This document shows positions 1 to 7,788 of a DNA stretch of 41,842 bases, one piece after another. How positions within the stretch are numbered: the first letter of the stretch is position 1; the number at the start of each line of letters is the position of its first letter. The notes under the pieces were generated by a model, which searched no databases, was not told where the DNA came from, and saw nothing but the letters and a program-made list of their open reading frames with translations. The DNA is from an uncultured Pelagibacteraceae bacterium (lineage in GTDB: Bacteria; Pseudomonadota; Alphaproteobacteria; Pelagibacterales; Pelagibacteraceae), in the NCBI GenBank assembly GCA_902560855.1, contig CACENJ010000010.1:1-41842 (forward strand). Reading direction: 5' to 3'. The position numbers and the translations under genes were made by a program.

Positions 1-1680
1 ATCTCGATTAGTCGGATCTTTTGTATAAGCTTTTATCTCACTAGTTTTATCTGTAAAACTTGCGATATTTGGTTTGCTAATGCTAGTTGATCCAATGCCT
101 GCAGTTTGGCCAAACATTCCTTCAAGCAAGGTGTCTCCATTAACTTTTTCATTTTCAAAAATATCAAATATTGTTCCGTGTCTAAATACAATTACTTTTG
201 GACAAAGTCCGATAAACTCTTCAAGTTCACTTGATAGGAAAATAACAGTATTTCCTTCTTCTACAAACTTTCTAAGATGAACATATAAATCTCTTTTTGT
301 ACTTACATCAATACCTCTAGCAGGATCATTTAAAACAAGAATTTTCGGATGCGTAGCTAAAGATCTAGCTATCATAACTTTCTGCTGGTTTCCTCCACTT
401 AGAGAACCTATAAGATTATCTTTTGGACCAGTTTTAATACTTAGTCTTTCAACTTCCCAGTCATATATTCCATTTAATTCAAGCCAATTAATAAAACCTA
501 ACCAACCTGCTTTGCTTGTTGTTCGATAAAGTGGAACTACTAAGTTTTCATAAATGCTTAAATTGGGAAGTATTCCTTCTTTTTTTCTATCCCCTGAAAC
601 AAATGCTATGCCATTGTTTTTAGCATCCATTAAAGAATTATATTTTATGAATTTATTTTTAATATCTAAAACTTCAGTAGTACCCCCATGAGATTCTTGC
701 ACACCTGCTAAAATTTTTACGAAGTCATCCTGTCCGTTACCATCTAAACCAGTAACACCTACTATTTCACCTCTATTTACTTCAAAGTTAACAGGTTCAC
801 TTTCAGGCCAAACAACTAGATTTTCAGCTCTCATTACCACTTTTTCAGTTTTTGTTTTTACCGCGATAGATGTAGATTTTTCACCAGATTCAGCTCTACC
901 TGTCATCAAACCTAATAAATTTTTTTCGTTAAGATCTTTTTTTTCAAGAACACCAACATCTTTACCGTCTCTCATAACAGTTGCTTTATCACTTATACGT
1001 ATTAATTCTGCTATTCGGTGAGTAACAATAAAAACTGCAACACCATTATCTCTTAACTCTCTCATTTTTTTAAACAGTCTTTCTGTTGAATCAAAATCAA
1101 GAGCAGCTGAAGATTCATCTAAAATTAACACTTTTGTGTTTTCACGCAAAAATGCTCTACCAATAGTAATCCAAGCTTTTATGGGTAATGATAAGTTGAA
1201 TGCTTGAGTATATGGATCTATATATTCTCCAGCCAGGTCTTCCATAAGCTCTTGTGCTTTTAAAACTTTTTCTCTTTGTGTTAAATTTTTGTACCAAAAA
1301 CTATCCGAGCCAACAAATAAGTTATCTACAACAGAAGCTTCCTCAGCTATCATTACTTCTTGAAAAACAGTAGCAACACCCATATTTCTTGCCATAACAG
1401 GTGAAGTAGGAGTGTGACCTAATACAGAAACTTTACCTTTATCAATTGGCAAAACGCCCGACATTACTTTTGCTAATGTACTTTTTCCACAACCGTTACC
1501 ACCAACAATTGCATGAATCTCTCCAAAGTTTGCACTAAAATTGCATCCATTAAGGGCTCTAGTTACACCAAAATATTTATGGACATCTTGAACGTAAATA
1601 TCGCCAGTAACAGTTTCTGATTTTTTAGACAACACCTCTTTGTTAGAGGTGTTGTCTTTTATGTTTTGTTCTGCACTCAT
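1..1680 (-). CDS. Sugar-type (RbsA-like) ABC transporter ATP-binding protein, 3' end outside window
   Basis: Two fused nucleotide-binding domains, the layout of ribose/galactose/xylose importer ATPases (RbsA/MglA/XylG). 560 codons are visible from ATG 1680 with no stop before the window edge. The family is usually near 500 residues, so this one has an N-terminal extension of about 25 residues and a long C-terminal tail. NBD1 has Walker A GGNGCGKST (60-68), Walker B VLILDE (184-189) and H-loop H221, but its signature region reads LSLPIKAW (163-170). NBD2 has a good signature, LSGGNQQK (427-434), but a degenerate Walker A (GLDGNGQDD) and a Walker B reading ILVLND (447-452) with Asn-Asp where Asp-Glu is expected. 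It follows the binding-protein gene by 17 bp on the same strand. The permease is presumably beyond the left edge. Substrate unknown. Confidence 0.9.
   Translation of the reverse strand, partial: MSAEQNIKDNTSNKEVLSKKSETVTGDIYVQDVHKYFGVTRALNGCNFSANFGEIHAIVGGNGCGKSTLAKVMSGVLPIDKGKVSVLGHTPTSPVMARNMGVATVFQEVMIAEEASVVDNLFVGSDSFWYKNLTQREKVLKAQELMEDLAGEYIDPYTQAFNLSLPIKAWITIGRAFLRENTKVLILDESSAALDFDSTERLFKKMRELRDNGVAVFIVTHRIAELIRISDKATVMRDGKDVGVLEKKDLNEKNLLGLMTGRAESGEKSTSIAVKTKTEKVVMRAENLVVWPESEPVNFEVNRGEIVGVTGLDGNGQDDFVKILAGVQESHGGTTEVLDIKNKFIKYNSLMDAKNNGIAFVSGDRKKEGILPNLSIYENLVVPLYRTTSKAGWLGFINWLELNGIYDWEVERLSIKTGPKDNLIGSLSGGNQQKVMIARSLATHPKILVLNDPARGIDVSTKRDLYVHLRKFVEEGNTVIFLSSELEEFIGLCPKVIVFRHGTIFDIFENEKVNGDTLLEGMFGQTAGIGSTSISKPNIASFTDKTSEIKAYTKDPTNRD
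1627..1657 (-). promoter_or_regulatory. Strong stem-loop at the 5' end of the ABC ATPase gene
   Basis: A perfect 13-bp inverted repeat (12 bp from gacaacacctct plus one flanking A-T pair) around a 5-nt loop. On the transcribed strand it lies just after the ATPase start codon and is followed by an A-rich stretch, not a U-run, so it is not a classic intrinsic terminator in that direction. It sits one short gap downstream of the binding-protein stop codon, where RNA-stabilising or processing hairpins are common. The encoded segment (about residues 9-18) lies in the extra N-terminal extension, before the first conserved NBD residues. Confidence 0.6.
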
Positions 1681-1697
1681 ACTTTGAACTTAAAGTA

Positions 1698-2900
1698 TTA
1701 GTGAGATTTTGGATCGTATTTCTCTGGATCTGAAGGACTATCAAAGAATGTTTCAACATAAGCTCTAGGAGCCCAGTTTTCTATTCCCGGATTATCCCAA
1801 CCTGTAGAGTTTCTATCGCAATCTTCACCTAAGACTGCTGCGATATCGTCAAAACTCTTAGTCGCAGGACCAACCAATATAGATTGAATTCTTGGACCTT
1901 GACCTTGTAAAGTTCTGATCATCACTTCCATACCAAGTTCTATTTCATCTCCAGGAGGCCAAGCGTATATTGCTTCATCAATATAACCTGGATTCTGTCT
2001 CCAATAACACAGAGCACCTAGCTCTCCACCTAATGCGATTGGTGGAATTGGATCACGTCCAGATTGAAGTAATGCTTGCAATGTTCCAGTCTCTCCTGAT
2101 GATTGAACAGCAATACCATGTATCTCTATTGGATTACTTGATAGCCATTGAGAAAGTTCTTTCTGAGCAACTTGTGAAGTCCAGTTATGTGCTAACTGCG
2201 CAACAACTTTAATATTAGGATACTGTCCTAAACCTTCTAGCATTCCATCGCTTTGTTGGTCAGAAGCAGAATAGCCTGGAATTCCATCCATAACTATTAC
2301 ATTTCCTTTTTCTCCAATTAATTCAGCCATCCATGCACCAATATAAAAACCAACTAGTCTATAGTTAACTGATGTATTAATTGAATATGGCGATGTAGTA
2401 AAACCTGTGAAAGAAAGTGTAGGTATACCTTTTTCCCAACCATATTTTATTGTTTGGTTAAGAGCTGTTAAGTTTGAACAGCAGATAATTATTGCATCTA
2501 CTTTTCCACCATCTATCATCTGTCTCATTTGCTGAATTTGCAAAGTATCATCCAAATTTGATTGAGTAATTACAATTTCATCAACCATTCCAAGTGCTTT
2601 CCATTTAGGGTAAACAACTTCCATTAAACGTTCCATAGCCCCTTTACGCCAAGTGTTACCGGCATAAGTACTTGCATAACCTATTGTCCAAGGTGGTTTT
2701 CTAGGACTTTTCCATCCTTTCATGACAGTTGGTCCCAAAGGCTGATCTTTATCCATAAAGTCCATATTGTATACATAATCTCTCATATCTTTAGGGACTT
2801 TGCTTAGACACTCCGTGCATAATTCTTGTGCAGAAACGCTACTAAAAATTCCTAAAAACCAAGAGAAAAGAACAACATAGATTAATTTGCTTATTCTCAT
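1698..2900 (-). CDS. Periplasmic sugar-binding protein (ribose-type, Peripla_BP_4 family)
   Basis: A 400-residue secreted solute-binding protein for the adjacent RbsA-like ABC system. The N-terminus is a signal peptide with a hydrophobic core and a likely cleavage after SVSA (about residue 24). Mature features include two closely spaced cysteines (CTEC) and the ribose-binding-protein fold pattern: TIGYASTYAGNTWRKG near the first strand, IDGGKVDAIIICC for the DGI/VDAII segment, and GEKGNVIVMDG in the hinge region. A very good ribosome site (GGAGGG) lies 9-10 nt before ATG 2900. The ATPase gene follows after 17 bp. The ligand is probably a sugar or sugar-like compound, but this cannot be read from the sequence. 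Confidence 0.9.
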   Translation of the reverse strand: MRISKLIYVVLFSWFLGIFSSVSAQELCTECLSKVPKDMRDYVYNMDFMDKDQPLGPTVMKGWKSPRKPPWTIGYASTYAGNTWRKGAMERLMEVVYPKWKALGMVDEIVITQSNLDDTLQIQQMRQMIDGGKVDAIIICCSNLTALNQTIKYGWEKGIPTLSFTGFTTSPYSINTSVNYRLVGFYIGAWMAELIGEKGNVIVMDGIPGYSASDQQSDGMLEGLGQYPNIKVVAQLAHNWTSQVAQKELSQWLSSNPIEIHGIAVQSSGETGTLQALLQSGRDPIPPIALGGELGALCYWRQNPGYIDEAIYAWPPGDEIELGMEVMIRTLQGQGPRIQSILVGPATKSFDDIAAVLGEDCDRNSTGWDNPGIENWAPRAYVETFFDSPSDPEKYDPKSH

Positions 2901-3116
2901 AGTTCATCCCTCCTTTTTTTTTAATATTCTCTCACGTATAGATTAATTTATCCAGACTATTGAATAGCTCATTTATATATATAATTTTTATAGGTAAAAT
3001 TTTTGTTTGTTTTTAATGAAAAAAATATACTAAGTTTAGATAAATAATAGTTGATAATTTATTCTAATAGGAGTTGAATCTATTTGTATTTTATTAATTT
3101 TTTTATATTTATTTTT

Positions 3117-3422
3117 ATGAAAAGATTTTTTTTAGCCTTGGTATTTTTTTTACTTTCTTCAACAAACTTGTTTGCAGAATATAGATTGGAACCCGTTAAT
3201 TGTACTATAAAAAAAAAAGATAATTGTGGAGCTTATCTTTATAATACCAAAACAGGATCGACTTATTTTTGCAATTCAACAAAATGTACTGAAATATTGG
3301 AAGCTCTAGAAGAGACTGGTGCAGTGGAAGAAGTTAAAGGAACAAAAAAATCTAAAATACCTAAAAAACCTAAAATAAAGAAAAAAAAATCAAAAATTCC
3401 AAAGTTTAAAAAGTCAGAATAA
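3117..3422 (+). CDS. Small secreted protein with four cysteines and a lysine-rich tail, function unknown
   Basis: I do not recognise this family. From ATG 3117 it has a signal peptide (MKRFFLALVFFLLSS, likely cut after LFA), a short core with four cysteines spaced as two pairs that could form two disulfides in the periplasm, and a strongly basic C-terminal tail of about 28 residues in which KSKIPK occurs twice. The tail may bind nucleic acid, LPS or another polyanion; that is inference. An alternative TTG start at 3084, ten bases after an AGGAG at 3069-3073, would add an 11-residue hydrophobic extension. I prefer the ATG because it gives a normal signal peptide, although the TTG has the better ribosome site. 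It converges with the next gene, whose stop is 4 bp away. Confidence 0.65.
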   Translation: MKRFFLALVFFLLSSTNLFAEYRLEPVNCTIKKKDNCGAYLYNTKTGSTYFCNSTKCTEILEALEETGAVEEVKGTKKSKIPKKPKIKKKKSKIPKFKKSE

Positions 3423-3426
3423 TTTA

Positions 3427-3885
3427 CTATTGTTTTTTTGATTCCGAGAGAGTTATTTCTATGGCTGATCTAATTTCATTACAATAAGCTATATCTTCTC
3501 CTAAGAAAGTTCCTTCAATAAAACTTTGGTTAATGACTCCGTTTTGAATCATGTAATCCATATAATCAGATGTTTGAATATCGATACTGCTCAAATATTC
3601 TTTTTCCGCTTCTTTATAATCTATATTTTTTAATCTTTTTAAAACGAGAATTCCAAAAGGATAAAGATAATTTGCTGTTCTAAAAAATCCATCAGCTAAA
3701 TCTGGATGTTCTTCTTTAATTAGTTCTGTTACTGCAGAGTTTAAAGAAACACAACTTTTGATTATTTTATATGTTAATTTATCATCCTCTAGAAGTTCTT
3801 GTAAATTAAACCAACTTAGCTGTTCTATTTTTTCAGCATTTAATGGACTTGTAATAAATAACAAAATAATTAATATTTTTTTCAT
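3427..3885 (-). CDS. Secreted hypothetical protein, about 152 residues
   Basis: I do not recognise this family. Starting at ATG 3885 it begins MKKILIILLFITSPLNAE, a clear signal peptide with a likely cut after LNA. The in-frame extension upstream would only add charged residues and overlap the aldolase gene, so I reject it. The mature part is mostly helical-looking and acidic with two cysteines (in KSCVSLNS and IAYCNEIR), which could form one disulfide, and it ends ESKKQ. It lies 16 bp downstream of the class II aldolase on the same strand and could be cotranscribed with it, but nothing in it suggests an enzymatic role. Confidence 0.65.
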   Translation of the reverse strand: MKKILIILLFITSPLNAEKIEQLSWFNLQELLEDDKLTYKIIKSCVSLNSAVTELIKEEHPDLADGFFRTANYLYPFGILVLKRLKNIDYKEAEKEYLSSIDIQTSDYMDYMIQNGVINQSFIEGTFLGEDIAYCNEIRSAIEITLSESKKQ

Positions 3886-3901
3886 AAAATATTTATATTT
3901 A

Positions 3902-4636
3902 TTATTGTTTATAACTTGGATCTTCTTTATCAAGAATTGATCTTAAAGCTTTTAAATGAAGTTTGCCAAACCCGGTAGAATAATATTCCCATTCTTGTGC
4001 CGTTTTTTCTGCAACTTCTGGAGTTGCTATGTTTAATTCTTTGCCAGTTGATAAAGCGGTAATGTAAGTTTCGCAAGCTCTTTCAAAATAGTATAATTCA
4101 TCAAACGCTTGAGCTACAGTTTGTCCAGTAGTTAATATTCCATGGTTTGCTAATAGCATTACTCGATGGTTGCCAATACAAGCTGCCATTTTATTTGATT
4201 CTTCTTCAAAACCTAAACCACCAAAATCATCATAAACTGCAAATCTATTATAAAATCGCATAGTATTTTGATCTATAGGTGGAAGTGTTGGATTTTTTAA
4301 AACTGATAAAGCAGTAGAATATTTTGAATGAATATGAAGTATGCATTTTGCTTGTGGTACTTTTTTATGTATGGCACCATGTATATTTATTGCAGTAGGG
4401 TCAACTAAATCTGGTTTTTTTTTTAATTCTTCAATTTTATTTTGTTCTACTAATATTAGATCGCTTGCTTTTATTGTACTAAAATGCATTCCAGATCCAT
4501 TAACATAAAAATCATTTGAGCCTGGCATGCATACACTAAAATGGTTAGCTATTCCTTCATGCATATTAAGCTTGGCAGTCCATCTAAAAGCAGCTGCTAA
4601 ATCATTTAATATTTCTGATCTTTCCATATAAATCAT
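3902..4636 (-). CDS. Class II aldolase/adducin family protein
   Basis: 244 residues with the class II aldolase/adducin fold. The zinc-binding histidines are visible in HIHS (H101, H103) and NHG (H165). The segment GSGMHF matches the substrate-phosphate or substrate loop region. The position that in fuculose-phosphate aldolase carries the catalytic glutamate (about E73) falls in INIHG here, with no acidic residue, so a retro-aldol reaction on a sugar phosphate is doubtful. It may be a lyase, decarboxylase or epimerase on another carbonyl compound. It is divergently arranged with the BKACE gene, 26 bp away, and probably shares its regulation. The next ATG, at 4627, is an alternative start. Confidence 0.85.
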   Translation of the reverse strand: MIYMERSEILNDLAAAFRWTAKLNMHEGIANHFSVCMPGSNDFYVNGSGMHFSTIKASDLILVEQNKIEELKKKPDLVDPTAINIHGAIHKKVPQAKCILHIHSKYSTALSVLKNPTLPPIDQNTMRFYNRFAVYDDFGGLGFEEESNKMAACIGNHRVMLLANHGILTTGQTVAQAFDELYYFERACETYITALSTGKELNIATPEVAEKTAQEWEYYSTGFGKLHLKALRSILDKEDPSYKQ

Positions 4637-4662
4637 GATAGTATATTTTCTTTAAAAAAAAA

Positions 4663-5547
4663 ATGAGCAAAGTATTTATATCTTGTGCGGTAACTGGATC
4701 AGGGGACACAGCAAAAAAACATCCTGATTTACCAAAAACTCCCAAACAAATAGCAAAAGCAGCTATTGAAGCTGCGAAAGCAGGAGCCGCAATAGCACAT
4801 ATTCATGTAAGAGAAGAAGATGGTACACCGAGCAGAAGATTAGAATTATATAAAGAAGTTGTAGACAGAATTCGTTCAAGCGACACAGATGTAGTTTTAA
4901 ATTTAACAACTGGAATGGGAGGAGATTTAGACATTGGACAGGGCAAGGATCCCTTGGAGTTTGGCCCATTAACAGACATGGCAAACGTTATGGAAAGAAT
5001 TGCAAATGCAGAAAAATTTTTACCAGAAATATGCACTCTTGACTGTGGAACTTTAAACTTTGGAGATAGTTCTGTGATTACAGTCAACACGCCTAACGAT
5101 TTAAGAAAAGCTGCTAAACGATTGCAAGAAATAAACGTCAAACCAGAAATAGAAGCTTTTGATTTAGGAAATATGTGGTTCGGTGCTCAATTATATAAAG
5201 AAGGATTGTTAAACGATCCTCCAATGTTTCAAATGTGTTTAGGTATACCTTGGGGAGCTCCGGCTACACCTTTAGCTATGCAAGCAATGAAAGATGTAAT
5301 GCCAAAAGAAGGCATATGGTCAGGCTTTGCAATTTCAAAGAATGAAATGCCATTTGTTGCTCAAACTGTTATCATGGGAGGAAACCCAAGAGTAGGGCTT
5401 GAAGATAATTTATATTTAGAAAAAGGAAAATTAGCTACAAACGCTCAGCTAGTTGAAAAAGCAATAAGAATAGTAAATGACCTAGGAGTATCAACAATGA
5501 CTCCCGCAGAAACAAGAGAAAAGCTTAAGTTAAAAAACTATAAATAG
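4663..5547 (+). CDS. Beta-keto acid cleavage enzyme (BKACE, DUF849), probable 3-dehydrocarnitine cleavage enzyme
   Basis: 294 residues, a TIM-barrel BKACE. Family members condense a beta-keto acid with acetyl-CoA, releasing acetoacetate and a new CoA ester. Metal ligands are visible in AHIHVRE (H46, H48), and the end-of-barrel motif NPRVGLEDN carries the conserved arginine and glutamate. The family includes 3-keto-5-aminohexanoate cleavage (Kce) and 3-dehydrocarnitine cleavage (giving betainyl-CoA). Here the convergent operon encodes a ProXWV transporter and an SDR, a gamma-butyrobetaine dioxygenase lies beyond, and betaine-degrading genes lie further on, so dehydrocarnitine is the best guess. 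The family call is secure; the substrate is inference. It ends 7 bp from the convergent Ntn hydrolase stop. Confidence 0.9.
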   Translation: MSKVFISCAVTGSGDTAKKHPDLPKTPKQIAKAAIEAAKAGAAIAHIHVREEDGTPSRRLELYKEVVDRIRSSDTDVVLNLTTGMGGDLDIGQGKDPLEFGPLTDMANVMERIANAEKFLPEICTLDCGTLNFGDSSVITVNTPNDLRKAAKRLQEINVKPEIEAFDLGNMWFGAQLYKEGLLNDPPMFQMCLGIPWGAPATPLAMQAMKDVMPKEGIWSGFAISKNEMPFVAQTVIMGGNPRVGLEDNLYLEKGKLATNAQLVEKAIRIVNDLGVSTMTPAETREKLKLKNYK

Positions 5548-5554
5548 CTAACAA

Positions 5555-6979
5555 TTACCAAATTTGTTCAAACGATTTTGGTTTAATTCTTTTTTCAAAA
5601 CCTTTGGTTTGCCTTATATGAGCTTCCATTTTTTTAGATAGTTTTTGTACCAATTTTAAACCATCTCTTAATTTGTTATAACTAAAAAAATTCAATATTT
5701 TTTCAGATAAATTTTCTTCATTTTTTTTTAAAAGTATATTTAAAATTTCTAGAATTTCAGTAGTTTCATTAATTAATTTTTTTTCTCTATTTTCAAATAT
5801 TTTTGTTACTATTGAATAAAAAAGTTTTTCATTTTGTAAAATTAAATATAATAGACGTTTGCACTCATAAACTGCCGAAACTGTTGATTCCACACCTTGG
5901 CTAACTAAAGATATAGAGTCTTTTATATTTTTTTTTCTTTCATTTGAAAATCTGTGTGACTCACCAACAGTTAGATATCTATGCATCATAAACTCTTCTG
6001 GTACTATTGTTTGTCCAATAAAAACTGGAGAAAACGTAGAAGCAACCGCACCAATTGGCGAATACCAAAGCATTCTTAGCTCATTAAAATTTGGATTAAA
6101 CAAAGGTACAATTTGTCCATAACCTGCAGTATCACCAGTTAATTTTGGAGTACGAATAGCCCACATAACATCTTCTAAGCCAACTTTTTTTGACCTTTTA
6201 GATAATTTTTTAATTTTTTCTTCGATCCATCGTACGCCTTCCCAACGACCTTTTCCATCTCCAAGAATTTTATTTACATTAAAAGGACCTTTAGAATACC
6301 ATTTTTTATCTTTACAAAATTTAATTAAATTATCTGAGTGTAAAAAGTTAGGATTATTTTTTTGTTTTATAGGAATCTCTTCAATATAGCCAGGACGTGA
6401 AGCTCTAATACTGTTTGGTCCTAGTCTTTCAGCAACCCAAAGACCTGCTCCTCCTGCGAATTGTATCATTACCCACGCTTCATTTGAGTCTGCAAAAATA
6501 TGAGAGTTTCCTCCGTAAGTACTTTCTCCATATTTTTTAATTAAATCACCAACTATTTTAACAGCTTCACGTGCAGATTTAGCACGCTCTAAAACTATAC
6601 GGGATAAATCGCTATAGTTTGGTCCTTTTTGATTTTTTGGAGTCATATTAATTAATTCTTTGCGTGATGTTGACCAAATATCTCTAACTGCAACGCCATG
6701 TTCATTTAATCCTCCATTAGTAATAGGCGAAGGGACACCAAGATAATAGGAATAGCTTACTCGAATATGTTTGTGAGTTTCTGAAACCTGTGGAATTTTT
6801 ATTAATTCTCCAGGCATGTCAGCATCTTTGGTAACTCCAACAGTTATTTTATTATTTGGTTTGTGTTTTTTTTTAGGAATTATTTCAAGCCAATGACTTG
6901 ATGGTTCATCTCCATATCCAGCTAACCAAGCATGACCATCAGATGTTAAGTTCTTTCCAATGTAAAGACCGTAGCTCAT
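5555..6979 (-). CDS. Peptidase C69-like Ntn hydrolase with serine at the nucleophile position
   Basis: 474 residues resembling the C69 dipeptidase/linear-amide hydrolase family. Near the N-terminus are the family motif IGKNLTSDG (8-16), a YSYYLG segment and GGLNEHGVAVRD, the conserved G-x-NE-x-GVA block. In C69 enzymes a cysteine six residues before the GK pair becomes the N-terminal nucleophile. Here the protein starts MSYGLYIGK, so Ser2 occupies that position and would be exposed by removing Met1. An in-frame TAA only 3 nt upstream of ATG 6979 excludes a longer N-terminus. It is the last gene of the proX-proW-proV-SDR run, 23 bp after the SDR. It may hydrolyse an amide or ester of a carnitine/betaine-type compound; this is inferred from context only. 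Confidence 0.75.
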   Translation of the reverse strand: MSYGLYIGKNLTSDGHAWLAGYGDEPSSHWLEIIPKKKHKPNNKITVGVTKDADMPGELIKIPQVSETHKHIRVSYSYYLGVPSPITNGGLNEHGVAVRDIWSTSRKELINMTPKNQKGPNYSDLSRIVLERAKSAREAVKIVGDLIKKYGESTYGGNSHIFADSNEAWVMIQFAGGAGLWVAERLGPNSIRASRPGYIEEIPIKQKNNPNFLHSDNLIKFCKDKKWYSKGPFNVNKILGDGKGRWEGVRWIEEKIKKLSKRSKKVGLEDVMWAIRTPKLTGDTAGYGQIVPLFNPNFNELRMLWYSPIGAVASTFSPVFIGQTIVPEEFMMHRYLTVGESHRFSNERKKNIKDSISLVSQGVESTVSAVYECKRLLYLILQNEKLFYSIVTKIFENREKKLINETTEILEILNILLKKNEENLSEKILNFFSYNKLRDGLKLVQKLSKKMEAHIRQTKGFEKRIKPKSFEQIW

Positions 6980-7002
6980 AAATTAAAGATATGAATATTT
7001 GA

Positions 7003-7788
7003 TTAATCCATTCTCGTGGCATTTCCGTCCACAGGAATGACCTGTCCTGAAATTTTTTCACCGTCGCTTGAAATTAAAAATGAACACATTTTTCCTATAT
7101 CTTCCTCGCTAATCCAACAATTCATAGATGCCATTGATACAAAATCTTTCTCAACTAATTTTTTTGGAACTTTGAGAAATTTTGCTTTATCTTTTATAAC
7201 TCTTACCATTCTATTACCTTTGATTGTACCTGGGCAAATAGCATTTGCTCGAATTTTATATTTACCCAATTCCATAGCTAAAGTTTTTGTTACTCCTATA
7301 ACAGCCCATTTGCTAGCAGCGTAAGGAGAGCGCAATGGAAAACCCATAATTCCTGCACCAGATGAAATATTTACTATGGAACCGCCTTTATTTTTTTTAA
7401 GCATTTGTATTGCAAGTTTCGTAAAATAAAAATGACTTATAACGTTAATTTTAAGAGTTTGTTCCCAGTCATCAGAAGTTAATTTTTCAATGGTTCCAGT
7501 CGGACCTGCAACCCCAACATTATTAATTAATGCATCAATTTTTTTTGTTTTTTTTAAAACTTGATTAAAAAAATTTGAAACTTCATATTCATCGGAAGCA
7601 TCACATTCATAGGAAAATAGTCTTTTATTATTTAAAGGATGTTTTTTTATTTTATTTAATGATTTAATATTTATATCACAAAGGTAAACATAAGCACCTC
7701 TAGAAAGGCAAATTTTTGCAGTTGCCCAACCAATTCCTGAAGCTCCAGCTGAAATAATTATTTTTTTATTTAACAGACTTAACGGCAT
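7003..7788 (-). CDS. Short-chain dehydrogenase/reductase (SDR), candidate carnitine 3-dehydrogenase
   Basis: 261 residues, classical SDR. Cofactor motif GASGIG (15-20), Asp38 at the end of strand beta2 (YLCDIN), which favours NAD over NADP, NNVG (89-92), structural Asn114, catalytic Ser142/143 (ISSG), Tyr156 and Lys160 (YAASK). The reaction is probably oxidation of a secondary alcohol to a ketone. Its ATG lies inside the last codons of proV (23-bp overlap), so the two are translationally coupled and the substrate is likely what the transporter imports. With a BKACE opposite, oxidation of carnitine to 3-dehydrocarnitine is the obvious proposal, although characterised carnitine dehydrogenases belong to the 3-hydroxyacyl-CoA dehydrogenase family, not to SDRs. 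SDR membership is certain; substrate is speculative. Confidence 0.92.
   Translation of the reverse strand: MPLSLLNKKIIISAGASGIGWATAKICLSRGAYVYLCDINIKSLNKIKKHPLNNKRLFSYECDASDEYEVSNFFNQVLKKTKKIDALINNVGVAGPTGTIEKLTSDDWEQTLKINVISHFYFTKLAIQMLKKNKGGSIVNISSGAGIMGFPLRSPYAASKWAVIGVTKTLAMELGKYKIRANAICPGTIKGNRMVRVIKDKAKFLKVPKKLVEKDFVSMASMNCWISEEDIGKMCSFLISSDGEKISGQVIPVDGNATRMD

Noticed and set aside
4803..5141. Minus-strand ORF inside the BKACE gene
   Set aside because: It is entirely within a well-conserved enzyme on the other strand and is without recognisable motifs.
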